Numbered from the stretch's first letter, positions 9,116-20,514 are shown. The stretch: DNA of 64,000 nucleotides from Sorex araneus (GCF_027595985.1 NC_073313.1:107440552-107504551); one strand, 5' to 3'. Notes: generated from the letters alone by a model not told the origin. Program-made: numbers and translations.

Positions 9116-9912
9116 TCGAGCTTCCATATGACCCAGCAATACCACTCCTGGGAATATATCCCAGAGAGGCAGAAAGGTATAGTAGAAATTGACATCTGCA
9201 TTTCTATGTTCATTGCAGCACTGTTTACAATAGCCACAATCTGGAAAAACACAGAGTGCACCAAAACAGATGACTGGTTAAAGAAACTCTGGTATATCTA
9301 TACAATGGAATACTATGCAGCTAGTCAGAAAACATGAAGTCATGAAATTTGAATATAAGTGGATCAACATGGAAAGTATCATGTTGAGTGAAATGAATCA
9401 GAAAGAAAGAGACAAACATAGAAAGATTGCACTCATATGTGGAATATAAAGTAGCAGAGAGGTACAAGCTTGCAATGATGCAATTTCTGGCAGAAATTTC
9501 TTTGGACTTAGTTACTAAAATACTAAAATACATAAATCCAAAACAGTGCGGCCACTAGTGTGGCTGCTTGACCTCATATCTCTTCATTCTCAGCAATGGA
9601 GAACAAATTTTCCATTGTTCCTTTTCAGCAGGTCCGACTTTGGGGGGAGAAACTCCAAACAATAATAGTGAGTTTTTTGTTGAAATATTTAATGTAATCA
9701 AAGTAAAGTCAAAGTAAAATGAAATTTATCAGTTGCACAGGTGGTGTGGGGGACTGGAGAGGTGGGGGGTGGGAGGAGGTATACTGTGATTCTTGGTGGT
9801 GGAATATGTGCACTGTAAAGGGATGGGTGTTCGAGCATTGTATAACTGAGACTTAAACCTGAAAGCTTTGTAACTTTCCACATGGTGATTCAATAAAAGA
9901 ATAAATTAAAAA
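9116..9912 (+). mobile_element. 5'-truncated L1: ORF2 C-terminus and full 3'UTR
   Basis: In one frame it encodes the conserved IELPYDPAIPLLGIYP motif, then (in another frame) FIAALFTIATIW and LKKLWYIYTMEYYAA, the ORF2 C-terminal hallmarks. It continues through the 3'UTR with a GC-rich quasi-palindrome (9548-9567), a G-rich tract (about 9740-9780) and the terminal gattcaataaaaga. A frameshift separates the two ORF2 parts. Confidence 0.88.
9548..9567 (+). repeat. GC-rich stem-loop in L1 3'UTR
   Basis: Eight-base stem with one G-U wobble: left arm gcggccac, loop tagt, right arm gtggctgc. Homologous quasi-palindromes occur at 41192-41215 and, antisense, at 12243-12266. Confidence 0.7.
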
Positions 9913-9924
9913 AAACGTTTAGCA

Positions 9925-10350
9925 ACAAGAAAAGGAATATGAATAAATCTTGCCAATTACATGGCATAGAAAAAAGAAAGAACAAAATCATGCAATCTGC
10001 AGCAATTTGGATAGAACTAGGAGATATCATGCTGAATAAAGTCAGAAGGAAAAAGATCTTGTAACTGTATCTCACAGTGATTCAATAAGAAAATAAAAAC
10101 AAATAAAAGCAAAAACCAAAAAGATATCTCTCTCTTATTTGGGATTTACAGATACAAAGCAACATAGCAGCAAAGGTCTAAAGGCAACATAATGGGAGAA
10201 CTGATCCATGCAATTAAGTTGGGGTGGGGGTGTTTAGAGGTAAAGGCATTAGGGTTCCTGGGGGAGGGAGGTGAGTATAATGTTAGGATTATGTGCATGA
10301 GAAACCATTACTAGCAGTATTGTAAGCCACAGAATGTCAATTAATAAAAA
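9925..10350 (+). mobile_element. Old L1 ORF2 end and old-type 3'UTR
   Basis: Contains agcaatttggatagaactaggag and atcatgctgaataaagtc (ORF2 end), then cttatttgggatttac and the old-type 3' end gaaaccattactagcagtattgtaagcc with aataaaa. Confidence 0.7.
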
Positions 10351-10354
10351 TTTT

Positions 10355-11120
10355 GAACAGTTAAATTGTAAAAAATTTAAAGCATTACTGAATTTATTTA
10401 ATAAAGAAAGCAAAAATGGCATCTGGCCAGAGCACACACATAGTATTATGGAGCAGAGATTGCTCATCTAAATCTGTTAATATATTGTCTACTTCCTCTG
10501 TAGCAGGGGAAACTATTTTCTGTCAAATACCACTTGTATGTTTATAATATCATCCGCAGGCCATACACTACAGAGAGAGTGGCTGCAGATGAGAAGCATT
10601 GTGTCTCATATAGCCCATAAGCTAGACCTTCCACAGCCCTGCTCTTTAAGAATAGGATTGTAGCTAGAACATTGCTTAATAGGTAAAAATTTTATCCTTG
10701 ACCTTCTTATCTTGAAATTAGTATATAGTTGCATCTGAGTTTTCACCAATGGCATATGCTTCCTGACCTGTGCTGTTCACTCTTGCAAAAGGCTTCTCTG
10801 TGATATTTCTCTTTCTATGCGCTGATATACAGACCTAGTTGCAACCATGCCACTTAAAAAGCCAAAGTTCAAGTGGTGATGGAGATATGAAACTGAATCC
10901 TTGTGTTTCTCCCAATTAAAATCACTTTCTTTCATTGAGATTTGAGCAAGACAAATTATTTTATCTCAATAAACTCTTATTGGATTCTTTTGTTGAAAGA
11001 CAAAACATCAAAATCAACATAGCAATCAATTTTAGGGTATTTTTATGTATTTATCAACAGAGTTGAAGTCATTAATCACTCTGGTTTCAAATCAATCTGG
11101 AATAACTTTGACTTAGATAG
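10355..11120. other. No recognised feature
   Basis: Low-copy AT-rich sequence; no gene, RNA or repeat was assigned. Confidence 0.35.
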
Positions 11121-11122
11121 TT

Positions 11123-11277
11123 TTATTTGGTGGCCACACCTAGCAGTGCTCAGGTCCACTCCTGACTCTGTGCTTGGGGCTCACTCACGGTGGTGCTTGC
11201 AGGACCATGTGGAGCCTGGGATGGAATGCAAGTCCTCATTTCTGAAAAGCATATGCTCCACCCCTTTGAGATGTCCC
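11123..11277 (-). mobile_element. Old SOR-type SINE
   Basis: Minus-strand diverged copy: ggtggccacacctagcagtgctcagg tail side and gcaggaccatgtggagcc centre. The tRNA-like head is decayed. Confidence 0.65.
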
Positions 11278-11354
11278 CATGGTCCCACCTGGACTACACT
11301 GACATAACTGCATCTAGGTTGTTTTTGGAAAAAATGCTTATATGTGCGAACGTT

Positions 11355-12540
11355 TTTTTATTTTTTTAATTTTTTAAATTTTTTTATTGAATCACCAAGT
11401 GGAGGGTTACAAAGTTCTCAGTATTATGTCAGTTATACAATACTCAAACACCCTTCCCTTCACCAGTGCCCATCTTCCATCACCAACCCCCCCAGTATAC
11501 CTGCCGCCCCCTCCCACCTCCCAGTCCCCACCCTTGTACGTGTTAAGTTTCACTTCATTTACGCTTATCTCGATTACATTCCATGTTTCAACACACAACT
11601 CACTACCGTTGCTGGGGTTTCCCCCAAAAAAGAAAAAGACAGTCCTATTGCCAAGGAAGCATTTGATAGTTCTCCATTGCTAAGAATATAGAGATATTAA
11701 GTCCCGCTGTTTGTTACATAACTTTTCTTTTTCCCCCTTGCCCCGCGCCACGGAGTTCACGCCTGTTTAGTAATCGCCACGCTGTCTGACAAAGGGAAAA
11801 AAAAACCGAAGAAGATGGTTATTTCCCGTCATCAGCAGGCGTGGGGCTCTGGCTTAGTTGATAGTCTAGTAGAGTGTCTGCAAGCAGTTTCTGGAACCAA
11901 AGGTCTCCAGCTCGGCTCCGGCTCGAGATACCACCAGCGTCCCACTGGTCCATGTACATAATTTTTCCCCTTATATCCCATTCCCACGCCACCAGGTCTG
12001 TTTGCTTAATGGACATCACACTATGTTTGACACCACGCCGCGTTTCTTCCCGAGAAAGAAGGGTATTTCTTCTCAGCCGGCTTGGGGATATAGCTTAGTT
12101 CAGTCTAGAGAGATGGCTACCACTTTGATTGCCTTCAATATTTCAACAAAATACTTACTATTCTTGTTAGGATCTCCCACAAAAGTCCGACCCATTAAGA
12201 AGGAACCATTACATATTGCTGATACTAAGATGACATTAGGTCGCGCAGCCGTGGCAGCGGCCACGCGGTTTTGGGTTTCTGTCTAAAGTCCAGGGAAAAT
12301 TCTGTCTGAAATTCTATCACTACAATCTTTTACCCTTTTATGGTGCTCATAAGATGGGAAAACCTAGAGAAATACCGGGCCCCCGCATGGGGGACCTGGC
12401 GGAAACGCTCAAGTCACATACTATAGGTTGCTGGCGGGCTGCTGGTGTCCAAAGCAGCTCCCTCCTCTTCCTCAGTCATTCTGGGGCTGCGGGCGCGGAG
12501 AAGTCGCGAATGTTTTTTTAAACCCACCTCATTTCTTATC
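11355..12540 (-). mobile_element. Long antisense L1 3'UTR with an internal repeat
   Basis: Begins (as the element's 3' end) with ttttattgaatcaccaagtgg and a C-rich tract near 11488-11535. Read on the minus strand, the segment cagcaatggagaac...gggggaaac...aatagtgag...gttgaaatattgaa occurs at the terminus and again about 550 bp inward (near 12110-12230). The GC-rich quasi-palindrome lies at 12243-12266. The inner boundary near 12540 is approximate. Confidence 0.75.
12243..12266 (-). repeat. GC-rich quasi-palindrome in L1 3'UTR
   Basis: A 24-nt segment whose arms pair over nine positions with two G-U wobbles. It is homologous in position to 9548-9567 and 41192-41215, just upstream of a gacct stretch in the sense direction. 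Confidence 0.7.
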
Positions 12541-12599
12541 CCTTTGTTGTGTTGTTTTCATGATGATTGGAGTTACATAGCAAGTATGAATTATTTTCC

Positions 12600-12752
12600 T
12601 TTTTTTGTTTTTGTTTGGTTTGGTTTTTGTACCTCAGTGGGAGCTGCTCATGGATCACTCCTGGTGGGCTCAGGGAACAATGTGGAGTGCCTGGGATGGA
12701 ACTCAGGTTGGTCACATGAAAAGCAAATACCCTGTCTGCTCTACTATCTCTC
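12600..12752 (-). mobile_element. Old SOR-type SINE
   Basis: Minus-strand copy: ggttttgt tail side, gatcactcctggtgggctcagg, gcctgggatggaactcaggt, and tactatctctc head. Confidence 0.72.
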
Positions 12753-12761
12753 AAGACAAAT

Positions 12762-12893
12762 GGAATTTATTTTTGCTTTGTTTTGGGACCACAACTGGCA
12801 ATGCTCAGGGGACCATATATAGCGCAAGGTTTCAGTCTGGAACCAGATTCCTACAGGGAAAGTGTCTAGCCCCTGTACTATCTCTCTGACCTC
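12762..12893 (-). mobile_element. Old SOR-type SINE, partial
   Basis: Minus-strand copy immediately after the previous one: ttgggaccacaactggcaatgctcagg, gaccatatatagcg, and gtactatctctctgacc head. An internal deletion removes part of the body. Confidence 0.7.
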
Positions 12894-13245
12894 AAATGGG
12901 ATTTCTTAAAAGACAAGTGACCCAGACAAAGTCCTGGACTTGAAAGTTTCCAGAACAATTAAGATTGATAATTATTATGTATTCCAGAAACTATTCCAGT
13001 GATTCATGATCTCTTTCTTATCTTATTAACACTAATAATTATCCAAGAACAGGAAAGCTATCTGTCTGGTACCAAATTATGGCATTTTAGCATCCAAAAA
13101 GTATTTGAAGAGGTGATATGAGGACAGTGATGGAGGTTCATGGACACTTTGGTGGTGGTAGAGAGCAGTAACTTTGTTCATCAACTCTATGACTTTAAAC
13201 ACTATTCTATATTACCTGAAGTATAATAAATTATCTCCTCACCTA
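12894..13245. other. No recognised feature
   Basis: Low-copy sequence between SINEs. Confidence 0.35.
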
Positions 13246-13247
13246 AT

Positions 13248-13380
13248 GCCTTAAGAGACAGTACAGTGACTAACGCACTTGACTAGCATGTGGTCAACCC
13301 AGGTTTAAGCCCCGGCACTGCATATGGTTCCCCAATCACCACCAGGAGTAAATCTTGAGCACAGTCATTGTGACCCCTTG
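13248..13380 (+). mobile_element. Old SOR-type SINE
   Basis: Plus-strand copy: agagacagtacagtgac head, acccaggtttaagcccc B-box side, and ccccaatcaccaccaggagtaa. Confidence 0.68.
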
Positions 13381-13487
13381 AAAAAGTCTTTGCATCCATA
13401 CCCCAGTTGTGATAAAATGTACTCACATGTGCATTCCTGTCAACTCAAGCAGAATTTACACACTCAAAATTTAAGTCTATTATGAAG

Positions 13488-13800
13488 ATGTACCATAGTT
13501 TCTTTAACCAGTTATCTGTTCTTTGGCACTCATGTAGTTTTCAGATTCTAACTATTGTGAACAGTGCTGTAATGAACATATACGTGCAAATGTAATTTCT
13601 GCTGTATTCCCGAAGTGGTGTTGCTGGAAGCACAATTCCTAGTTTTTGAAGAATGCCCATATTGTATTCCAAAAAGGGTGAACCAGTCAGCATTCCCACC
13701 AACAATGAATGAGAGTCCCTTTCTCTCCGCATCCACACCAGCACTGACTATTCTTGTTCATTGCAATATGTGCCAGTTAATATCTGTCATCTTGCCCTAA
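13488..13800 (-). mobile_element. L1 ORF2 C-terminal fragment, antisense
   Basis: Antisense of the L1 region with ttagaatctgaaaac, the FxTALFTIVRI-coding stretch and the WMRRERDSHS segment (a decayed GCGEKGTLLHC region). Stops and frameshifts are present. Confidence 0.78.
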
Positions 13801-13804
13801 GAGG

Positions 13805-14370
13805 ATCTAAGCATTCTGACTGCCACCTTTATGCCAGTCTCCTGAAAGTTTGTGCTAATTAAAGTCAAATACCCTGTGGAAAATAGTCACTGATTATCAG
13901 CTCTGTCTCTGAGTCCCCAAGAGCACATACCAAATCTCCCCTCTTTATTATTCCTAGGGAATCCAAGATACTCTTAAAACGCAGTCCAAGCCAAGAGAAG
14001 TAGGCCAGTTTCTTCAAGCAGTTTTATTTTTCTGTCTTCAGAAAATCAGGCAGCCTAAGTCAATGAGAATACACTGTATTTGAAGAGTTAAAACAGTAAC
14101 TACATTAGGTTTGGACCCATTCTGGAAAATCTTCTTGACTAAAAACTTCATAGTTGTCTATCCAGCTGAGTTTCTACCAGCCCTACCTTCAAAATATATC
14201 TATCCATTCCTTTCCGTATTCACTAACTTCCAATCCAAATCACCAACATTTCTTTCTATAAGTGTCACAAAAAAGAAATATTGACTTACCACAATGGTTT
14301 TACTGGTATCCCTCATCCCATTTTTGCTCCTCCATACAATAGCCAGAATGATTTGGGAGAAGTGTTGGGC
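13805..14370. other. No recognised feature
   Basis: Low-copy sequence. No gene was recognised in either strand. Confidence 0.35.
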
Positions 14371-14377
14371 TACACGG

Positions 14378-14526
14378 GTGGTTCTTAAAGGACTATTTCC
14401 AACTTTGTACTAAGAGTAAGTGGACTCTTGGCAGTGTGTTTGGGAAAATATGTAATGTCAGGGATGGAGACAAGATTGACGAAATTCAAGACAATTAACT
14501 CCTCTACTATCTCTTTGGCCAGTCCC
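14378..14526 (-). mobile_element. Very old SOR-type SINE
   Basis: Minus-strand relic: ggcagtgtgtttgggaaaat centre and tactatctctttggccag head. Confidence 0.45.
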
Positions 14527-14566
14527 CTGAATTGTTTTCTCAAATAATTTTTGTTGCAATAATGCA

Positions 14567-14692
14567 GAATTACCTACCCTACTTTTATCCCTGACACCAC
14601 ATATGGCCTCCCAAGCACAACCAGGAGTGACCCCTAAGCACAGAAACAGGAGTTTGCCCTGTGCATTGCTGGGTGTGGCCCCCAAACAAAAC
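14567..14692 (+). mobile_element. Old SOR-type SINE, 3' part
   Basis: Plus-strand copy from the B-box region onward: atccctgacaccacatatgg, caaccaggagtgacccctaag, and gctgggtgtggccc with an A-rich tail. Confidence 0.7.
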
Positions 14693-14724
14693 AAAGTATT
14701 TCAAAGAGACCCCTGTACACCAGA

Positions 14725-15165
14725 GGTTCACAAACATATTGTGCCCACCACCCCCTTTTCAGAAACAAAAAAGTTACTGATTGTTTGCCTTGAAAATCTT
14801 TAAAGAACTAAAGTGAAAGATCTCATTTCACCTGAGATTACTATTACTACCTCATTGTCCCTGCATCTTTCCAGTTTCCCCAAGTGACTGGAAACACTAC
14901 TTCTATTTTGCCCATTTTTCTCCTGTAGTAATATTTAGCAAAGCTACACTATCAAAACTAGAGTATTACAATTTATTCACTTTGTTATTATTATTCCTAT
15001 TGCCAAGGCTATACTTGTATTTGTGTGTGTACTTGTGTGTGTACCTGTGCATGCACACTTAGTTGCTTGTGTCAGCTCCTTTTGTTACCACCACAAACAA
15101 GACAGCGAACAGTGCCAAGAACACAGGAGTCCTTTGAGTTGCCTTTTTATAACCACTTACTTGTA
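14725..15165. other. Low-copy sequence, possibly with a hAT-like end
   Basis: Starts cagaggttcacaaac, weakly like a hAT/MER terminus, but I could not find the opposite end. A short tgtgtgtac repeat lies near 15020-15055. Confidence 0.25.
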
Positions 15166-15169
15166 CCCC

Positions 15170-16140
15170 ACACACTTTCTTAATTCCTGGCAACCATAGT
15201 GCATCCTCCATTTGTATAATTTTGTGATTTCAAAGATATTATATAGATAGAACCATGCAATATGTTCTTTTAGGGATTTGCTTTTTTCATTTAGCATAAT
15301 TTTCTGTAGATTCATTCAAACTGCAGCATGTGTCCATTCTTAGTTCCTTTTTATTGTATTTTATGATTGTGCTTTGGATTATGCATTCGCCACGAAGGTT
15401 ACTTATAACTTTCCCAAACATTCATGAAGCATAAGTTTTTATTTTTCTGTTATTCAAGGCTAAAGAGTGTGGTTCCTATACCATATTGTAGACACTTCAG
15501 TTTTAAAGAAATTGTCAGATTGCTTTCCAGTGCAACTGAACTATTTTATATTTATATTTCTACCAGTAATGTATGAAACACCCAGGTTTTTTTGGCTTTT
15601 TGGGTCACACCTGGCTCTGCACTCAGGAATTACCCCAGTAGTGCTCAGGGGACCATATGGAATGCTGGGAATAGAACCCGGGTCTGCCACATGCAAGGCA
15701 AACGCTCTCCCCACTGTGCTATCGCTCCAGTCCCCGAAACACCCAGTTTTTACAGCTCCTATCCAGCATTTGCTATTGTTAAAAAATTATGTTAGCCATC
15801 CTGATATGTGATGATATCTCATTGTGGTTATAATTGTAATTTATCTAATGGTGCTGATGCTTAATTTGTTATCATATGCTTGTTCACCATCTGTATATTC
15901 TTATTGGAAAAAGTCTGTACATGTTTTTTTCTGTTTTCTAACTGGATATATTTAATGTTCACTTTTGAGAGTTCTTTATGTTTTCTAAATATGACTTCTT
16001 TATTGGCTGCATGATTCACAAATATTTCTTCCCAGTCTGTAGCATGTCTTTTCATTCTTTTACTTTAGGCTTTTACAGAGCAAAAATTGGTTTTGTAATT
16101 TTGATGATATCCAAATAATTGCTTTTTCTTTTTAAAGACT
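15170..16140 (-). mobile_element. Old L1 ORF2 (antisense), split by a young SINE
   Basis: Antisense L1 text: gatagaaccatgcaatatgt, tagcataattttctgtagattcattcaa, then ttattggctgcatgattcac and gcttttacagagcaaaaattgg. The SINE at 15586-15735 interrupts it. Confidence 0.72.
15586..15735 (-). mobile_element. SOR-type SINE with 11-bp TSD, internally deleted
   Basis: Minus-strand young copy, head at 15735. Flanked by gaaacacccag (15575-15585 and 15736-15746). It lacks the usual gatgctcaggggttactc segment, a deletion of about 20 bp just inside the tail. Confidence 0.92.
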
Positions 16141-16354
16141 GGAATAAGAAGGAGAGATTTCTAGATTTTAGCCTTGGGAGTGGAGGCACAGGACAGACTT
16201 GGGGAAAAGCCAGAGACTCAGAAATCAGATCCAGGCTTCAAGATGATACCAGACCTCAGAAGTAAAGTGAAAAGTTTGCTTCTAGCAGCTAGAATAGAGA
16301 AGGTATCACTAAGACTATGATCATTGGAGGAATAGTTCAGGATGGAAGATATGT

Positions 16355-16615
16355 GCTGAAAGTAGATAAAGGGCCAAACGTGATTACCTCTCAATATTTG
16401 TATTGCAAGCCATAATGCCTAAAAGTAGAGAGAGAGAGTATGGGGGAAATTGTCTGCCAAAGAGGCAGGGGGAGGGATGGAAAGGGGGGTACACTTTGGA
16501 CATTGGTGGTGGAGAATGTGCACTGGTGGAGGGATGGGTGTTTGATCATTGTATGATTGAAACTCAACCATGAAAGCTTGTAACTGTATCTCATGGTGAT
16601 TCAATTTATAAAAAG
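16355..16615 (+). mobile_element. L1 3' end
   Basis: gtattgcaagccataatgcc, G-rich tract (16465-16490), ggtggtggagaatgtgcactgg, gatgggtgtttgatcattgt and tcatggtgattcaattta. Confidence 0.85.
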
Positions 16616-16749
16616 GAAGGAAAGAGGTTAAAAACAAACAAACAGGTTTGCTTCTGGCTCCTTATTGAATGCCCCTCATCTTACAGCACTCTTGGTCTGT
16701 GGCAGAAGCTCCCAGGAAGTAAGGGGGAAAGGATGATGTACATTAGCAG

Positions 16750-16960
16750 GATCACAGAGTCGGGGTTAAGAGGATAGGCTCTAGAGCCAGAAAACCCTCT
16801 CTCAAATTGCTCAGACTCTCTAAGCTGCCATTTCTGGGGAAAAGGCAGTAATAACGCCTATGTATAGACCTAAGGTGAGACTTGAATAAGCCCCTCCATG
16901 GATAGAATATAGACTCATGACCAGCATATGGTAAGTGCCTAGTATTATGCGCTCACGGGC
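16750..16960 (+). repeat. MIR relic
   Basis: MIR-like order: ggataggctctagagcc, a tcagactctctaagctgcc stretch and agcatatggtaagtgcctag. This ancient mammalian tRNA-derived SINE is heavily decayed. Confidence 0.5.
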
Positions 16961-16979
16961 TTATTATTTGCCTAACACT

Positions 16980-17580
16980 GACCTTGAATAATACTAGCGC
17001 CTTCTCAGCAGCTCCCTAATTGGAGGCAATGAAAGCCAGAGTCTTTATGGTAGAATTTACAAAATCTCATTCCAGCAAAAGTGCTCATTAATATTCTCAA
17101 CATCGCTTCTTACAGACAGCCCCAGAGGCTGCGATTTATCTAATGTGAACAATTTAAAATCATAATTTCTGTCAGCATACACATAGCCCGTTTTCAATTA
17201 CTCACTCTAATGGAGAAAATCAGAGTCACGCATCATCCGAAACTGTGCCTGATCCAAAGTCGTCTCTGCTGGGCTTAGAGATGGACTGGATGACCTCCTT
17301 TAGCAGCACATTTTTCTTTTTGATTCTTTTCTGCTTTCACTAAGAATAAAATGATTTTTCCGTTCTCTAAGCACCCTAGTTGGCAGCAAGTGAAAGCATA
17401 TAAATATTCTTGGGGTGGGGGGATGTTAAGCTTACACTATCAAATTTGTTGCAGGAAAGAAAGGATTTACTATACATTTTGGTCAGTAGTTCTTCAAAGT
17501 TTAGAAGAGATAAGCATCACACGGAGAACTTAGGAAAAAACACACAGACCTAGCACTTGACATTTTGATTCAGTAGCTCT
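16980..17580. other. Low-copy stretch, candidate conserved non-coding DNA
   Basis: I see no SINE or L1 text here. The A/T-rich core (17040-17230) carries homeodomain-like TAAT motifs (for example tttcaattactcactctaatgg), which fits a regulatory element but does not prove one. No coding signal. Confidence 0.3.
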
Positions 17581-17584
17581 GTGG

Positions 17585-17995
17585 CACAGCTCAGAATTAA
17601 GGTTCTCTTTTAAATTTGCTGTTGTAAAAATGCATAACATTAAATTTGCCAGCCCAGCCATTTCACAGGTTTAATGTAGTAGTGGTCAGTATATTCATGT
17701 AATTGTTGATTTCTAGAACTTTTTTATTCTGCAAAAATCGAAACTAACATGTTTTACACAGCCCTTCACTGGCCCTCCTTCTCCAGTCCTTAATAGCCAC
17801 CTCTCTCTCTGACTCCAATTTTAGCTACGTATCTACTTTAGATGAATGTAATAACACACACTTATCCTTTTTGTAACCAATTTCTTCCTTGTAGCACAAT
17901 GTTTTTGAGTTTTATTCATGGTGTTGAAGTAATACTTTCCTTTAAAAGGCCTAACAGCATTATATTATACTTATGTACCACACTTTAAAAAATTT
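17585..17995 (-). mobile_element. Old L1M 3' region, antisense
   Basis: aaaaatgcataacattaaatttgcc and gtagtggtcagtatattcatg, then ttcttccttgtagcacaatgttttt. This order is typical of the antisense 3' ends of old mammalian L1s. Confidence 0.6.
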
Positions 17996-18004
17996 TTCCT
18001 CTCC

Positions 18005-18165
18005 CCTGCCCTTTTGTTGTTGCTGTAAGTGATGGTGGTAGTGAGAGAGGGTGCCATGCACTTGGTTTTGCACTGCTCAGGAGACCACGTGGTACCAGGT
18101 TACAAAGTTAGGCCTCCGGCATGCCAAGCATGTGCACTACCCCGTTGAGTTTTCTGCCCAGCCCC
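18005..18165 (-). mobile_element. Old SOR-type SINE
   Basis: Minus-strand relic: ttttgcactgctcaggagaccacgtgg, ggcatgccaagcatgtgcactacc, and ctgcccagcccc head. Confidence 0.6.
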
Positions 18166-18169
18166 AGAA

Positions 18170-19550
18170 ATATTCTAGAATCAAGAAGTATTGTAAATAT
18201 AGGGAAGTTTCTTATACCTTGTACCCCTCATTAAGTCCTCCCCACCACACTCATGCTAGCTACATCTTATGTAATCCCAAAGGCGTATCAACACTGGGAA
18301 ACTGATATCAATACAATATACAACATACACTTATGCTGTGCAGTTCTGACTCCTTTCACCACTCAGGGATATTTGTTTAACTACCACTCCTATCCAGGTT
18401 CAACCTTTCCATTACCACAAAGATAGCTGTTCTGCTTCTCTTTTATGGTGACAATCCATCTCTCACTTCATCATCTTGGAAACCAGGAACAGATCCTCCA
18501 TCTCTCTATTTTTGTAGATTTGAGGCTGTTTTACAAATAGAAGCAAACAGTATGCAATTTTGTAAGAGACAGCATTTACTCCTTCTCCAAATTTTACAGT
18601 CAAACAAGGTGGAAGAGAATGATTTTAGCAGTTAGGGACAAAAGTACAAATATGTGGCTGTGCCATTAAAAGATATTTACAACAATGGGAGTAAGGGGCA
18701 GAGGAAGGAGGTGGGGAGACAAGGAGTTGTTTCACATTACAGACTTCTTTTCAGCCCAAACCCTAATAATTGCATCCTAAGATTGCTGACGCACAGCAGG
18801 AGGCTTCAGTGCTCCTGCTTGAATAAGGAAAGACATTTATAAAAATCTTCACAGGGTCGGTGTGCACCAGCTCAGAAGCCACGAGGCACAGCACAAGACG
18901 CTAAAAACATAGCAGGATGAAAGCTGGACACTCAGGATTTGGAACTGAAGGCACCCCACATCTTGCTTAGGGAGTTGGGGAGTAAACAAAAACTACCTGG
19001 AAAAGAACTGGTGGAGAAAAACAGCAATTGCCTTCAGGCAGCGGGACAAGGAAGGAGGGTGGACGAGGGGCCAGACACATTTCATGTCACTAACCTAACT
19101 TAGGAAACTGTAAGGCACCACCTTCAACTGGCTTGAGGAGGAAGGCCAGAGGGATGATGGGAGAATCCACAGGAGGGAGAGGAGGGGAAGTGTGGCTGGG
19201 GAGGGGCAGCAGCCCCTTTCTTTCTGGGCACGGGAAGGCAGTCAGAGCACCAGGTCCCGATAGTAACCTCACATGGACAGCAGGTTTTGCAGCTCAGAGA
19301 TCACCCACCTGCCCCCACTCAGCTACTCACTCTGTTGTCTGACTGGTGTGGGACCACTCTCAGACTCCGAGACCTAGTCCCCCTGTTCTGCTGCGGAGTG
19401 GGGCTGGTGCTGGCTGTGGAGGACTGTCAGAGGCTTGGGTGAAGGGGTGGGGTGTAGGGGTTGAGGAATTGAGCTGCACCCCTGCTCAGCGCCCAACGGG
19501 CTAGCTGCACCGACCACATGTCTGCTCCGTGCCAGAATCCCATATCTAAT
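18170..19550. other. Low-copy, moderately GC-rich stretch
   Basis: No repeat is recognised. 19120-19540 is GC-richer, with a purine-rich patch near 19160-19210 and overlapping short frames on both strands that lack family resemblance. It is not rich enough in CpG to call an island by eye. Confidence 0.3.
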
Positions 19551-19554
19551 CTTT

Positions 19555-20010
19555 TGCAATATTTCTCACACTCAGTTCTCTATGTATTGTTTCATCTTCT
19601 GAATAGTAATCCACTAATTGAATGTGCCATAATTTTTTTAATAGTTCACTTGTAGGACCTATTGACTGTTTTCAGCTTTTGCTCTTAAATGTAAAGCTTC
19701 AAAGAAAAATTGTTGGTAGTTTTTTGTTTGCTTGTTTTTGTTTTTTTTTTCTCTTTTTTAAAACTGTAGACTTAATTTTTTTGTACCTCTGGGATAAATG
19801 CCGAGGAGTACATATGCCAAGTTAGATAGGAAGTCTGTGCTTCATTTTTTGAAGAACTTTCCAAACTGCTTTCCAGAGTTTCTCTCCCATTTTACATTTG
19901 CGTTAGCAATGTATGAGAGATCCAGATTCTCTACAGCCTGTTGAGTATTATTTTTGCGTTAGTTGTTACAATAGGTGTGTATTGATGGTACATGATCTTA
20001 CTTTGGGAAG
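19555..20010 (-). mobile_element. Old L1 ORF2 fragment, antisense
   Basis: tctgaatagtaatccactaattg, gtacctctgggataaatgcc, and aactttccaaactgctttccagag are antisense L1 ORF2 landmarks. Heavily mutated. Confidence 0.7.
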
Positions 20011-20014
20011 GTGA

Positions 20015-20125
20015 TTGCTTGTTTGGGGGCCACACCCAGTGATGCTGGAGGACCCTGCAGTGCTGAGGATTGAACGAGGTTTCTAAAGGATGTACTCCAG
20101 CACTTCAAGACACAACCCATCCCAA
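20015..20125 (-). mobile_element. Old SOR-type SINE, partial
   Basis: Minus strand: gtttgggggccacacccagtgatgc and gctgaggattgaacgagg. Confidence 0.55.
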
Positions 20126-20344
20126 TCTTGTTACCCCCCCCAAAAAAAAACTAATCAGATTTAAAATTTCCTCTGGTATTTTTGCACATTGCTAACAGGA
20201 TTATTTGCTTTTTTAACTGTTGATAAAAAAGTTATTTTTATATTTCAATATGCATCATATGTTAGTATGAGCTCTGCAAGTAGTTTTTCCTGGTATTCCA
20301 TTTGTGGTTTTTGCTTTGTTTTTGGTTTTTATCTTTCATTTTGT

Positions 20345-20514
20345 TTTGTTTGGGGCCATACCTGGCAGTGCTTAGAACTTACTCCTGGCTCTGCACTCAG
20401 GAATTAGTCCTGGTGAGCTCAGGGGATCATATAGGGTGTCTCGGATTGAACCCAGGTCGGCCACATGCAAGGCAAGTACACTACCCTCTGTACTATCTAT
20501 CGCTCTAGCCCCTG
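20345..20514 (-). mobile_element. SOR-type SINE
   Basis: Minus-strand copy: gtttggggccatacctggcagtgc, ggctctgcactcaggaattag, gattgaacccaggtcggcc, and ctctagcccc head. Confidence 0.85.

Noticed and set aside
8953..9192. 79-codon ORF as a host gene
   Set aside because: It encodes two joined L1 ORF2 C-terminal segments.
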